A stretch of 10,072 nt of DNA from Firmicutes bacterium UBA5473 (GTDB taxonomy: Bacteria > Bacillota > DTU084), in contig DIQB01000042.1 in NCBI GenBank assembly GCA_002427165.1, positions 15,739 to 25,810 on the forward strand. The letters run 5' to 3'. The translations under genes were made by a program, and so were the position numbers. Below are positions 1 through 6,036 of this stretch, in pieces (position 1 is the stretch's first letter; every line of letters begins with the position of its first letter). The notes beneath the pieces were generated by a model. The model was not told where the DNA came from and did not search any database. It worked only from the letters and a program-made list of their open reading frames with translations.

Positions 1-826
1 CACCCATAGCTCGCATGATCCGAGCCGGTTCCAGGTCGTGGCCTAATAAATACCTGGGACACAGCTCCGTGCACAGCTGACACTGGCAACACGCAGAGCT
101 GGCTTGCCGAACGATGCTAGTGAGGGTCTGTTCCCGAAGCTTAATGGCGGGATGATCTTTTGGCAGCACAATCAATCCCTTGGTGGTTTTGGTAATAGGA
201 GCTGTGGGATCTTTCAAGTTCCCCATAGCAGGGCCACCTTCGATTAAGGCCCAGTCCTCTGTTGTGGCTCCACCAGCATAGGCAATTACCTCATCTGCCC
301 TCATGCCAATGGGAAAGCACCCAGTGAGGGGACGGGCAACCTCTCCTGTCACAGTGAGGTAGGTATGGGTTACAGGCCTATCCTCCAGGGCTGCTGCGAT
401 GTTGATGAGGGTCTCCACATTCAACACCACAACCCCCACCTGCAGGGGAATACCACCCTCGGGCACAGTACGACCTGTGGCCTCGTAGACTGTAACCTGC
501 TCATCACCTGCTGGATAGAAGTTATCCAACAGGCAAAGGCCCAGCTTCACCTTTTGCAAAGCATCAATTGCCTCTTTGTGCTTCTTTTTAATGGCCACAA
601 TCGTGCGCGTAGCTCCCAAAATCTTGGCCACCTGAGACAATGTGTCCTTCAGAAGCTGGGCATTTTTGATAATTAAATGCTGGTCCACAGCCAGCAGGGG
701 TTCGCACTCGGCAGCGTTCACAAGTAAGATCTCGGCTTTCCCACCCAATTTTACATGGGTGGGAAAACCAGCGCCGCCTGCGCCAACAACCCCTGCGCTT
801 TCAACCTTTTTTATGAGTTCCTGCAT
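1..826 (-). CDS. PduS/RnfC-like iron-sulfur flavoprotein, N-terminal 275 residues (cut by window edge)
   Basis: I translated this from the minus strand; the frame is open from an ATG at 826 to the window edge, so the C-terminus is missing. In BMC loci PduS/RnfC-like proteins are thought to move electrons between NAD(P)H, flavin and Fe-S centres at or across the shell. Visible signatures are the glycine-rich GAGGAGFPTHVK (residues 15-26), typical of the RnfC/NuoF-like nucleotide-binding region, then NAAECEP (37-43). At the end comes a ferredoxin-type [4Fe-4S] motif, C246-x2-C249-x2-C252-x3-C256-P; a second cluster motif would be expected beyond the edge. The start is supported by GAGGAGAGG just upstream, 11 bp after the aldehyde dehydrogenase stop. 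In B12-dependent systems PduS serves cobalamin reduction, but related proteins also occur in B12-independent BMC loci, so the electron acceptor cannot be told here. Family is confident; exact role is inference. Confidence 0.9.
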   Translation of the reverse strand, partial: MQELIKKVESAGVVGAGGAGFPTHVKLGGKAEILLVNAAECEPLLAVDQHLIIKNAQLLKDTLSQVAKILGATRTIVAIKKKHKEAIDALQKVKLGLCLLDNFYPAGDEQVTVYEATGRTVPEGGIPLQVGVVVLNVETLINIAAALEDRPVTHTYLTVTGEVARPLTGCFPIGMRADEVIAYAGGATTEDWALIEGGPAMGNLKDPTAPITKTTKGLIVLPKDHPAIKLREQTLTSIVRQASSACCQCQLCTELCPRYLLGHDLEPARIMRAMG

Positions 827-837
827 AATCCCTCTCC

Positions 838-2241
838 TCAATAGCCGAAGGAATCGCCAATTGTAACCCGGATCTCACGGGTAAAGGTACGGGGTGTGCA
901 GACACCCTCACCTGTAGGCCCAGCCAAAGTATGAGCATACTTGCCCTCGCCGCCTACTGCTAAAGCTGCGCCTGATGCGGAGTTCACAACTAGCGCTGTC
1001 ACATCCAGCGTGCGGGCGAAGCGATCTACCCGGGTCATGTCACGGGTGTGCAAGACCGCAGTATGCTTATCTCCGTGCTCAGTTTTCAGTGCCAGCTCCA
1101 TGCCAGCATCAAAATCCGCAACTCGCACGAAAGGCAAGACAGGCATTAGTTGCTCTGTATCCACCAGCTGACTCGTGGCACCTGTCTCCATGATCGCCAG
1201 GCGGATCTTTTTATCTACACTGATTCCGGCTTTACCCAAGATCACAGCTGCATCCTTGCCTACTAAGTCTCCAGCCAGTTTCCCATCGGGGAAGATTACC
1301 TTCTCTACCCGGCTGGCTTCAGCCGGGCTCAGCCAGTAGACCTCAGGCAGAGCGCAAAATTGCCTTTTCAGTTCATCGGCAATTGATTCCACTGCAATGA
1401 TGGTTTTCTCTGCGATGCAAAGAATATTATTGTCGAAAGCTGCGCCCTCTGTGATATCCCGGGCGGCTTTCACTAGATCTGCAGTCTCATCAATTAGGAC
1501 AGGTGGATTGCCAGGGCCTGCGCCAATTGCTTTTTTGCCGCTGCGCAGGGCAGCATCTACAACTGCCGGTCCACCTGTGGCCACAATTAGGCCTACAGCT
1601 GGATGCGCGCAAGCCTCGGTTACCGCCTCCATGCTACCTTTAGCTAAAGCTACCATGGTATCTCGAGGTCCACCTGCCTGGGCTATGGCCCGATTCATTA
1701 CCTGCATAGCATAGAGGCTGGATTTATAGCCACGGGGATGGGGACAGAAGAAGACGCCATTGCCTGAGGCAATCATGGCGATGGCATGGTTGATCACAAT
1801 GGCTGTGGGGTGGGTTGTGGGCAAGATAGAGACCACAATCCCGTAGGGTCCACCTTTCACCATGCTGATCCCATAGGAGCCGATTAGAGTCTCTCGCGGT
1901 AGGTCCTCAACTCCCGGCGTGAGACGTGCAGCGTTGATATTTTTGATCTTTTTATCTTCAGGCCGGCCCAACTGTGTTTCCTCTTGGGCCATTTTTCCGA
2001 ATTCTTCAGCATGATCGATCCCTGCCTGGCGGAGAACACGAACTAGCTCTTCCCTTTTGGCAAAGGGCAGAGCCATTAGTTTCTTTTGGGCTGCAATCAC
2101 TGCAGCCATGGCTGAATCTATATCTTGATAAACGCCATCTTGGGATCCGGTGCTGCTTTTTACGGGCAGCGCACCCCCAGCAGCGAGATTTCGCAATACT
2201 TCCTCCACAAGGGAGGCAACTCGCGACTCATCGAATTGCAT
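838..2241 (-). CDS. pduP: CoA-acylating aldehyde dehydrogenase, PduP/EutE family, with shell-targeting peptide
   Basis: A 467-residue protein that in this family oxidises an aldehyde (propionaldehyde or acetaldehyde) with NAD+ and CoA to acyl-CoA in the BMC lumen. The N-terminal ~22 residues (helix around RVASLVEEVLRNLA) look like an encapsulation peptide, followed by a flexible serine/glycine linker and the dehydrogenase domain from about residue 38. The GAGPGNPP segment (about 240-248) and the catalytic cysteine C275 in the context NNILCIAEK are typical of PduP/EutE. Length agrees with the family (about 460 residues). A GGGGTGAG ribosome site precedes the ATG, 11 bp after the eutN-like stop. 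It hands its product to the PduL-type enzyme encoded two genes earlier. Propionaldehyde is my preferred substrate because of the deoxysugar-type aldolase in the operon; lactaldehyde or acetaldehyde cannot be excluded. Confidence 0.95.
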   Translation of the reverse strand: MQFDESRVASLVEEVLRNLAAGGALPVKSSTGSQDGVYQDIDSAMAAVIAAQKKLMALPFAKREELVRVLRQAGIDHAEEFGKMAQEETQLGRPEDKKIKNINAARLTPGVEDLPRETLIGSYGISMVKGGPYGIVVSILPTTHPTAIVINHAIAMIASGNGVFFCPHPRGYKSSLYAMQVMNRAIAQAGGPRDTMVALAKGSMEAVTEACAHPAVGLIVATGGPAVVDAALRSGKKAIGAGPGNPPVLIDETADLVKAARDITEGAAFDNNILCIAEKTIIAVESIADELKRQFCALPEVYWLSPAEASRVEKVIFPDGKLAGDLVGKDAAVILGKAGISVDKKIRLAIMETGATSQLVDTEQLMPVLPFVRVADFDAGMELALKTEHGDKHTAVLHTRDMTRVDRFARTLDVTALVVNSASGAALAVGGEGKYAHTLAGPTGEGVCTPRTFTREIRVTIGDSFGY

Positions 2242-2252
2242 TAGCTCACCCC

Positions 2253-2504
2253 TTATCTATGTTCAACTGAATCTACAATGCCTACGATGGCAGCGTCAAC
2301 TGGAGAATCAGCACTGACGGCCCTGCGGGCTGGATTGCCCATGGTCAAAAGCACGGTCTCTCCAACGCCTGCACCAACTGTATCCACTGCCACGATTGTT
2401 TGTCCTTCTCCCTCATAGGGGGCCACCAGCATCAGTTTAGAGCCCACAAGGGATTCTTGTTTGCGGGTGGCAACTACCGTACCTACAACTTTTCCTAGGT
2501 ACAT
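2253..2504 (-). CDS. EutN/CcmL-family microcompartment vertex protein (BMC-P)
   Basis: An 83-residue protein of the EutN/CcmL/PduN family, whose pentamers cap the vertices of the icosahedral shell. It begins MYLGKVVGTVVATRK, the usual start of the family, with the conserved basic segment followed by LVGSKLMLV. The middle has VAVDTVGAGVGETVLL and the end DAAIVGIVDSVE, both characteristic of the small beta-barrel fold, and the length is normal. The ATG follows the pduL stop directly (TAG ATG), so translation is probably coupled to that gene. Only one vertex protein is seen in the window; other BMC loci often have more. Confidence 0.95.
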   Translation of the reverse strand: MYLGKVVGTVVATRKQESLVGSKLMLVAPYEGEGQTIVAVDTVGAGVGETVLLTMGNPARRAVSADSPVDAAIVGIVDSVEHR

Positions 2505-3191
2505 CTACTTCGCCTCCCCGACTATTTTCGCCTGCATGCCGCAGGTGATACCTACAGCATTGGCATCGTCTGTATCTAGATGCATCTCCAAGCGGAAGTT
2601 AGGTGCAACTCGCACCTGAACCTCTTGGAAAATCAGGGGCCGATCCCCTGAAATCTCAACTGAGACAAGCTGGCCATCTGAGACGCCAAATTTTTGGGCA
2701 TCTTCGGGATTCATATGAATATGCCGGTTGGCGCGAATGGCCACAGGTTTTGTTACAGAGCCCCGCGGGCCCACAATTGTAATTGCAGAGGCACCATCGA
2801 GATTCCCAGATGGCCTCACTGGAGGGTTTAAGCCTAAAGTGATGGCATCGGTTCGAGAGATCTCAACCTGGGTCTGTTTGCGCAGAGGACCTAGCACCCT
2901 CACAGGCGCGATGGAGCGCAGTTTGGGTCCTACCAGGGCCACAACCTGTTTTGAGGCAAATTCTCCTTCTTGGAACAGGTCACGGTCCATCTCAAGCTTC
3001 TGGTCGGGGCCGAAAAGAATGGCCAGATCTTCAGGGCAAAGGTGGAGATGCCGCACAGAGACCCCGATTCGGATCCCACCTGGCTCGTGATTACTGCAAT
3101 TTCCATTGCAGGCGCCACAGCAGCCGGACTTTTCCTCACTCATAGCTGCCAGGACCTGCTTGGTTACTAATTCAATTAATTTCGCTTCCAT
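2505..3191 (-). CDS. pduL: PduL-type phosphate propanoyltransferase with N-terminal targeting helix and cysteine-rich linker
   Basis: A 228-residue phosphotransacylase converting acyl-CoA and phosphate to acyl-phosphate and CoA, recycling CoA in the lumen and feeding substrate-level phosphorylation through an acetate/propionate kinase. The PduL fold is recognised from VSVRHLHL (H48, H50), ANRHIHMNPEDAQKFG (H157, H159) and LEMHLDTDDANA (H204); the family binds two zinc ions with these histidines. The first ~18 residues (LIELVTKQVLAAM) form a probable encapsulation helix. Between this and the catalytic domain is an unusual cluster of four cysteines, C24, C25, C28 and C32, in a Gly/Asn-rich linker. 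The ATG at 3191 has a purine-rich upstream sequence and lies 17 bp after a shell-protein gene; the stop abuts the vertex-protein start. Function is confident; the role of the cysteines is unknown. Confidence 0.95.
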   Translation of the reverse strand: MEAKLIELVTKQVLAAMSEEKSGCCGACNGNCSNHEPGGIRIGVSVRHLHLCPEDLAILFGPDQKLEMDRDLFQEGEFASKQVVALVGPKLRSIAPVRVLGPLRKQTQVEISRTDAITLGLNPPVRPSGNLDGASAITIVGPRGSVTKPVAIRANRHIHMNPEDAQKFGVSDGQLVSVEISGDRPLIFQEVQVRVAPNFRLEMHLDTDDANAVGITCGMQAKIVGEAK

Positions 3192-3208
3192 TCCCTAAGC
3201 CACCTTTC

Positions 3209-3481
3209 TTAGGCCTTGGGCAGCATCTTCTCCAAGTCTGCATGTGGCCTTGGAATTACGTGTACTGCAATCAGCTCGCCCAGCTGCTTGGCAGCTGCGC
3301 CGCCAGCCTCAGTTGCGGCTTTCACAGCCCCTACATCGCCCCGCACCATTACAGTTACAAGGCCGGAGCCGATCTTCTCATAGCCTGTTAAGTTAACATT
3401 AGCTGCTTTCACCATGGCATCTGCTGCCTCAATTGCAGCCACAAGACCCTTTGTTTCAACCATTCCTAATGCTTCACCCAT
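3209..3481 (-). CDS. BMC-H shell protein, PduA-like (third of three)
   Basis: A 90-residue single-domain BMC protein that would form hexameric tiles of the shell. It starts MGEALGMVETKGLVAAIEAADA and contains GYEKIGSGLVTVMVRGDVGAVKAA, the family hallmark; GSG at residues 38-40 is the expected pore-lining loop of PduA-like hexamers, permeable to small polar metabolites. IPRPH near residue 76-80 is also typical. By eye it matches the preceding gene at 76 of 90 positions, so the two arose by tandem duplication. The start lies 2 bp after the stop of that gene, with AGGGGG inside the upstream gene's last codons acting as ribosome site, which implies translational coupling. Confidence 0.96.
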   Translation of the reverse strand: MGEALGMVETKGLVAAIEAADAMVKAANVNLTGYEKIGSGLVTVMVRGDVGAVKAATEAGGAAAKQLGELIAVHVIPRPHADLEKMLPKA

Positions 3482-3483
3482 TA

Positions 3484-3792
3484 TTAGTCAACCCCCTTAG
3501 CTTTATTAGCCTTAGCGCTACCTACCTGCGGCAGGATTTTCTCGACGTCAGTATGTGGCCGTGGAATTACGTGGACAGCAATCAGCTCGCCCAGCTGCTT
3601 GGCAGCTGCGCCACCAGCTTCAGTTGCGGCTTTCACTGCTCCCACTTCGCCTCGAACCATTACAGTTACCATTCCGGAGCCGATTTTCTCATAACCTACA
3701 AGACTTACCTGCGCTGCCTTCACCATTGCATCTGCAGCATCAATTGCAGCAATCAAACCTTTGGTTTCAATCATTCCCAATGCATTACCCAT
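3484..3792 (-). CDS. BMC-H shell protein, PduA-like with short C-terminal extension (second of three)
   Basis: A 102-residue single-domain hexameric shell protein. The first ~90 residues are close to the downstream paralogue (about 84% identical by eye), with the same pore loop KIGSG (36-40) and IPRPH segment. It differs by a lysine/alanine-rich tail of about 12 residues (around GSAKANKAKGVD) absent from the paralogue. A flexible basic tail on one face of the hexamer could affect sheet assembly or cargo contact; that is inference. A clear AAGGGAGGCG ribosome site precedes the ATG at 3792, 18 bp after the stop of the first shell gene. It probably co-assembles with its paralogue in mixed facets. 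Confidence 0.96.
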   Translation of the reverse strand: MGNALGMIETKGLIAAIDAADAMVKAAQVSLVGYEKIGSGMVTVMVRGEVGAVKAATEAGGAAAKQLGELIAVHVIPRPHTDVEKILPQVGSAKANKAKGVD

Positions 3793-3810
3793 AGTTTTCG
3801 CCTCCCTTTC

Positions 3811-4086
3811 TTAATCCTGACCCAGCATGGGCTCTATTTCTGGAGCTGGCCGGGGAATTAAACGCGCAGCATAAACGCTTGTTAGTCTCTTGCATGCAGC
3901 TTCTGCTGCCTCCATGGCTGCCCGCACAGCTCCTACCTCACCGCGAAACTTCACCACTACCAGGCCACTGCCTTTGGTGGTTTCCCAGCCTGCTACCTGT
4001 ACATCTGCTGCCTTGGTGGCCGCATCTAGGGCCTCCATGGCTGCAGCGAGCCCCACTACCTCAACTAAACCTACTGCCTCTCCCAT
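3811..4086 (-). CDS. BMC-H shell protein, divergent (first of three)
   Basis: A 91-residue BMC-domain protein, clearly in the shell family (MGEAVGLVEVVGLAAAMEALDAATKAADV, then FRGEVGAVRAAMEAAEAACKRL and LIPRPAPEIE) but distant from the two PduA-like proteins that follow. The pore loop is TTKGSG (36-41), with a lysine just before the GSG instead of KIGSG, and W34 replaces the tyrosine seen in the other two. These changes could alter pore charge and selectivity. One cysteine (C65) lies in the helix after the core strands. The gene starts 13 bp after the aldolase stop. A normal-length hexamer-forming protein is most likely; a specialised conduit for a different metabolite is inference. Confidence 0.94.
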   Translation of the reverse strand: MGEAVGLVEVVGLAAAMEALDAATKAADVQVAGWETTKGSGLVVVKFRGEVGAVRAAMEAAEAACKRLTSVYAARLIPRPAPEIEPMLGQD

Positions 4087-4099
4087 GTGTCACCATCCT

Positions 4100-4867
4100 T
4101 TACTTTTCCATTTCAGAAAGAACCCGGCGTGTGATCTGGCCTACCAGATCCCGCAGGGAGTCTTCTTCAGTTTGTGGACTGCTTGTCTCGCAAATTTCGC
4201 AGTCGTGGCACCCGGGGTTCTTGCCCACAACACCTAGTTTTTCCCGCACTTCCATCAGCTTTTTCACCTGATGAGCAGGAATCTCAAGCTCTTGACCTAG
4301 TTGTCTGGCAACCAAACTAATCTTTGCAAAGTGCTCCATGGTCTCCATTTTGAAATAGGCGTTGAACAGATCTGTGCCCACAGTGAGGGCACCGTGGTTT
4401 GCCAACAGTACTGCATCGCAACCTGTGAGGTATTCCATGATCGCATCGGGAATCTCCTCTGTGGAGGGAGTTCCGTATTCGGCGATAGGAATGGAGCCCA
4501 AGGCGATAATCACCTCAGGCAGGACGCACCTATCCAAGGGAATGCCAGCTACAGCAAAGCCTGTAGCTGTAGGCGGATGGGCATGGATTACAGAGCCTAC
4601 ATCTGGCCGCTCCCGATAAACTCTCAGGTGCATTTTTAGCTCTGATGATGGCTTCAGTTTCCCTGAGAGCACCTCGCCTGACATATTCACCTTGATGAGC
4701 ATATCTGGAGTCATAAAGCCTTTGCTCACGCCAGTTGGGGTTGTGAGGACTTCATTCTCTCCTAGCCTGACTGTGATATTGCCATCGTTGGCTGCTACAT
4801 AGCCATTCTGATAAATCCTTCTGCCTACTTCACAAATATCTTCTTTTAGTTGAAACTCACTCTTCAT
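4100..4867 (-). CDS. Class II zinc aldolase (fuculose/rhamnulose-1-phosphate type) with C-terminal extension and targeting peptide
   Basis: A 255-residue member of the AraD/FucA class II aldolase family, which cleaves fuculose-1-P (or related sugar phosphates) to DHAP and L-lactaldehyde. The zinc-site residues are recognisable: E76 in SSELKMH, H95 and H97 in VIHAHPPT, H158 in ANHGA; also NDGNITVR (27-34) and TPTGVSKG (43-50) for phosphate binding. The catalytic domain ends near residue 213. E. coli FucA is about 215 residues, so there is a ~40-residue extension. It contains C220-x2-C223-x2-C226 (CHDCEIC), an acidic linker, and a final amphipathic helix (SLRDLVGQITRRVLSEM) resembling an encapsulation peptide, as in aldolases of fucose/rhamnose microcompartments. 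It sits between the regulator and the shell genes. Fuculose versus rhamnulose phosphate, or another substrate of this family, cannot be decided from sequence alone. Confidence 0.92.
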   Translation of the reverse strand: MKSEFQLKEDICEVGRRIYQNGYVAANDGNITVRLGENEVLTTPTGVSKGFMTPDMLIKVNMSGEVLSGKLKPSSELKMHLRVYRERPDVGSVIHAHPPTATGFAVAGIPLDRCVLPEVIIALGSIPIAEYGTPSTEEIPDAIMEYLTGCDAVLLANHGALTVGTDLFNAYFKMETMEHFAKISLVARQLGQELEIPAHQVKKLMEVREKLGVVGKNPGCHDCEICETSSPQTEEDSLRDLVGQITRRVLSEMEK

Positions 4868-4875
4868 TGGACTTT
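4867..4875 (-). promoter_or_regulatory. Candidate operator copy 3 (AAAGTCCAA) at the aldolase start
   Basis: On the minus strand the sequence reads AAAGTCCAA directly between the GGAAGGG ribosome site and the aldolase ATG, sharing its last A with the start codon. The same 9-mer occurs twice upstream of deoR. Binding here could block the internal part of the transcript or its translation start. This is the least convincing copy because its position may be constrained by the ribosome site. Confidence 0.3.
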
Positions 4876-4892
4876 CCCTTCCTAAATTGAAT

Positions 4893-5654
4893 TTAACAAG
4901 CCTCCAGAACCTCCACCCCGCGACTTGCTAGTTCCTGTTGCATCTCTGTTTCCATCTTATCGGTAATGATCTTTGCTACTGACTCCACAGGACCGATCTG
5001 AAGCAAAGCCGGCTTCTGAAATTTGCTACTGTCCACAAGGGCAACGCCAACATTTGCATTTTTCAGGGCCAGTCTTTTTAGTTCAACTTCAAGATCGTTG
5101 GTGTCCAAGAGGCCTCTTTTTGGCGAAAAACCCTTGCAGGAGATAAAAGCCCAGTCTGGATGATATTCCCTCAGAACTCTGGCTGCAAGGGGACCTACAC
5201 AAGAGAGGGACTTGTCCCGCAGCTTGCCTCCTGTGGCTACAACAGTTAATCCTTTTTGCCCTCCTAGCTCCGAGACAATCTGGATGGAGTTGGTAATGAT
5301 TCCCAGATCTCGTCTGCCAATTAGCTGCCTTGCCAGATATAACGTGGTGGTGCTAGCATCCAAAAAGAGGGTTTCTCCATCTGCCACCAGTTCTGCTGCT
5401 TTTTTTGCGATGGCCAATTTCTCATCTAATTGCAGTTCGCGCCTTGCGTCGTAGGGGGATTCATAACCAGTTCCCTTCCAGGCTACTGCTCCTCCGTATG
5501 TGCGTTTGAGAAAGCCAGCCCGCTCCAGGTCCTCAAGATCTCTGCGGATGGTTTCCTCTGTGACGCCATAGTTTGCAGCTAAGGCTGAAACCCTCACGCT
5601 TCCTTGTTCCTCAAGGAGCTGAGCGATTCTCTGCCTCCGTTCGAGAACTAGCAT
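4893..5654 (-). CDS. DeoR-family transcriptional regulator of the BMC operon
   Basis: A repressor of 253 residues when begun at the ATG at 5654. The N-terminal winged helix-turn-helix (about residues 5-57) shows the DeoR signature: RRQRIAQLLEEQGSVRVSAL, then TEETIRRDLEDLERAGFLKRTYGGAV. The C-terminal sugar-phosphate sensor domain (about 75-235) has LDASTTT and FISCKGFSPKRGLLDTND, which in this family bind a phosphorylated sugar. A GTG one codon upstream (5657) is in frame, but AAGGAGGG at 5660-5667 leaves only 2 nt before it and 5 nt before the ATG, so I chose the ATG. The gene ends 25 bp before the aldolase start. The likely effector is the sugar phosphate cleaved by the aldolase, or a product of it. 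It probably represses its own operon, perhaps through the AAAGTCCAA repeats described below. Confidence 0.94.
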   Translation of the reverse strand: MLVLERRQRIAQLLEEQGSVRVSALAANYGVTEETIRRDLEDLERAGFLKRTYGGAVAWKGTGYESPYDARRELQLDEKLAIAKKAAELVADGETLFLDASTTTLYLARQLIGRRDLGIITNSIQIVSELGGQKGLTVVATGGKLRDKSLSCVGPLAARVLREYHPDWAFISCKGFSPKRGLLDTNDLEVELKRLALKNANVGVALVDSSKFQKPALLQIGPVESVAKIITDKMETEMQQELASRGVEVLEAC

Positions 5655-5679
5655 CACATCCCTCCTTTTTGGGTTTGTG

Positions 5680-5688
5680 TTGGACTTT
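5680..5688 (-). promoter_or_regulatory. Candidate operator copy 2 (AAAGTCCAA) in the deoR leader
   Basis: AAAGTCCAA on the minus strand, about 25 bp upstream of the deoR start. It forms a perfect inverted pair with the copy at 5773-5781, about 90 bp away. Two spaced sites fit the looping or oligomeric binding known for DeoR-family repressors. No binding data can be read from sequence, so the assignment is inference from repetition and position. Confidence 0.4.
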
Positions 5689-5759
5689 CTGTGGTCTTAC
5701 TTTTATTATTCTGCGTTTGTTTGGGTTTTCCTGCTTTCTCCACATGATTTTCAGGAATA

Positions 5760-5788
5760 ATTTTAGATAAAAAAAGTCCAAAGTTCAT
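5760..5788 (-). promoter_or_regulatory. Candidate sigma-A-type promoter of the deoR-BMC operon
   Basis: On the minus strand a TAAAAT -10 element (5760-5765, 5 of 6 matches to TATAAT) is preceded at 17 bp by ATGAAC (5783-5788), a weak -35 with 3 of 6 matches. A T-rich spacer contains the AAAGTCCAA inverted copy. Transcription would begin near 5753, giving a leader of about 100 nt before deoR. The weak -35 makes this tentative; it is simply the best candidate in the leader. Confidence 0.35.
5773..5781 (+). promoter_or_regulatory. Candidate operator copy 1 (AAAGTCCAA) within the deoR promoter
   Basis: AAAGTCCAA on the plus strand (TTGGACTTT on the transcribed strand). It lies between the proposed -35 and -10 elements, a classic place for a repressor to block RNA polymerase. 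It is inverted relative to the other two copies. Confidence 0.4.
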
Positions 5789-5807
5789 TAGCGCCCCAAA
5801 TAGAAAA

Positions 5808-5844
5808 CCGCTCTCTTTAGTGCAGGTTTGCACAAGGAGAGCGG
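5808..5844 (-). terminator. Rho-independent terminator downstream of hamB
   Basis: The stem CCGCTCTC (5808-5815) pairs perfectly with GAGAGCGG (5837-5844). It continues through a G-T and two A-T pairs and, after one bulged A (5819), GTGCA/TGCAC (5820-5824/5829-5833) closing a 4-nt loop. On the minus strand the hairpin is followed by TTTTCTATTT, a usable U-tract; on the plus strand it is followed by AAATTA and would not terminate. It lies about 190 bp beyond the hamB stop and just upstream of the proposed deoR promoter, so it would insulate the BMC operon from defence-gene transcription. Confidence 0.7.
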
Positions 5845-6036
5845 AAATTAACTTTGCCTATCATGTACAGCAACAAATCAAAAAAATTTAGAGCGAGGTA
5901 CTACGTTAGGTTGCTACCGGAGCTCTCTTAGCGAAGGAACTCTTAAACTGCGTAGGAGGATATAGGCCTTGATAAATTTCACCAATACTTAGGCGCTAGG
6001 TATTCTTGTTTGCGCGTTATGTATAAAATAATTATA
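5845..6036. other. Gene-free stretch between terminator and hamB stop, no identified function
   Basis: About 190 bp with no convincing open frame on either strand. It contains a moderately structured segment at roughly 5890-5955 with the short complementary pieces GGTA/TACC and an embedded GAGCTC palindrome, then AT-rich sequence near 6021-6040. It could be the 3' untranslated part of the hamAB transcript or scar sequence from insertion of the defence module. I recognise no tRNA, riboswitch or insertion-sequence end here. Confidence 0.4.

Noticed and set aside
1..826. RnfC subunit of a membrane Rnf (ferredoxin:NAD) complex
   Set aside because: The motifs are shared, but it follows a PduP gene at 11 bp in a BMC operon and no rnfD/G/E/A/B gene is seen; a PduS-like BMC protein fits better. 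The part beyond the edge could change this.
3209..3792. Repeat element or CRISPR-like repetition
   Set aside because: The repeated DNA is the coding sequence of two paralogous shell genes, not spaced short repeats.
3433..3861. Plus-strand open frames opposite the shell genes and others opposite the dehydrogenase, aldolase and helicase
   Set aside because: They have no recognisable domains or ribosome sites, lie wholly antisense to clearly identified genes, and are explained by the codon bias of those genes.
5655..5657. GTG as the start codon of the deoR gene
   Set aside because: It adds one residue only and leaves 2 nt to the AAGGAGGG site; the next codon, ATG, has better spacing and gives the usual MLxxERR start of DeoR proteins.
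5668..5728. Direct repeat TTTGGGTTT (5668-5676 and 5720-5728) as operator
   Set aside because: Only two copies, in low-complexity T/G-rich sequence, one overlapping the deoR ribosome site; weaker than the AAAGTCCAA set.
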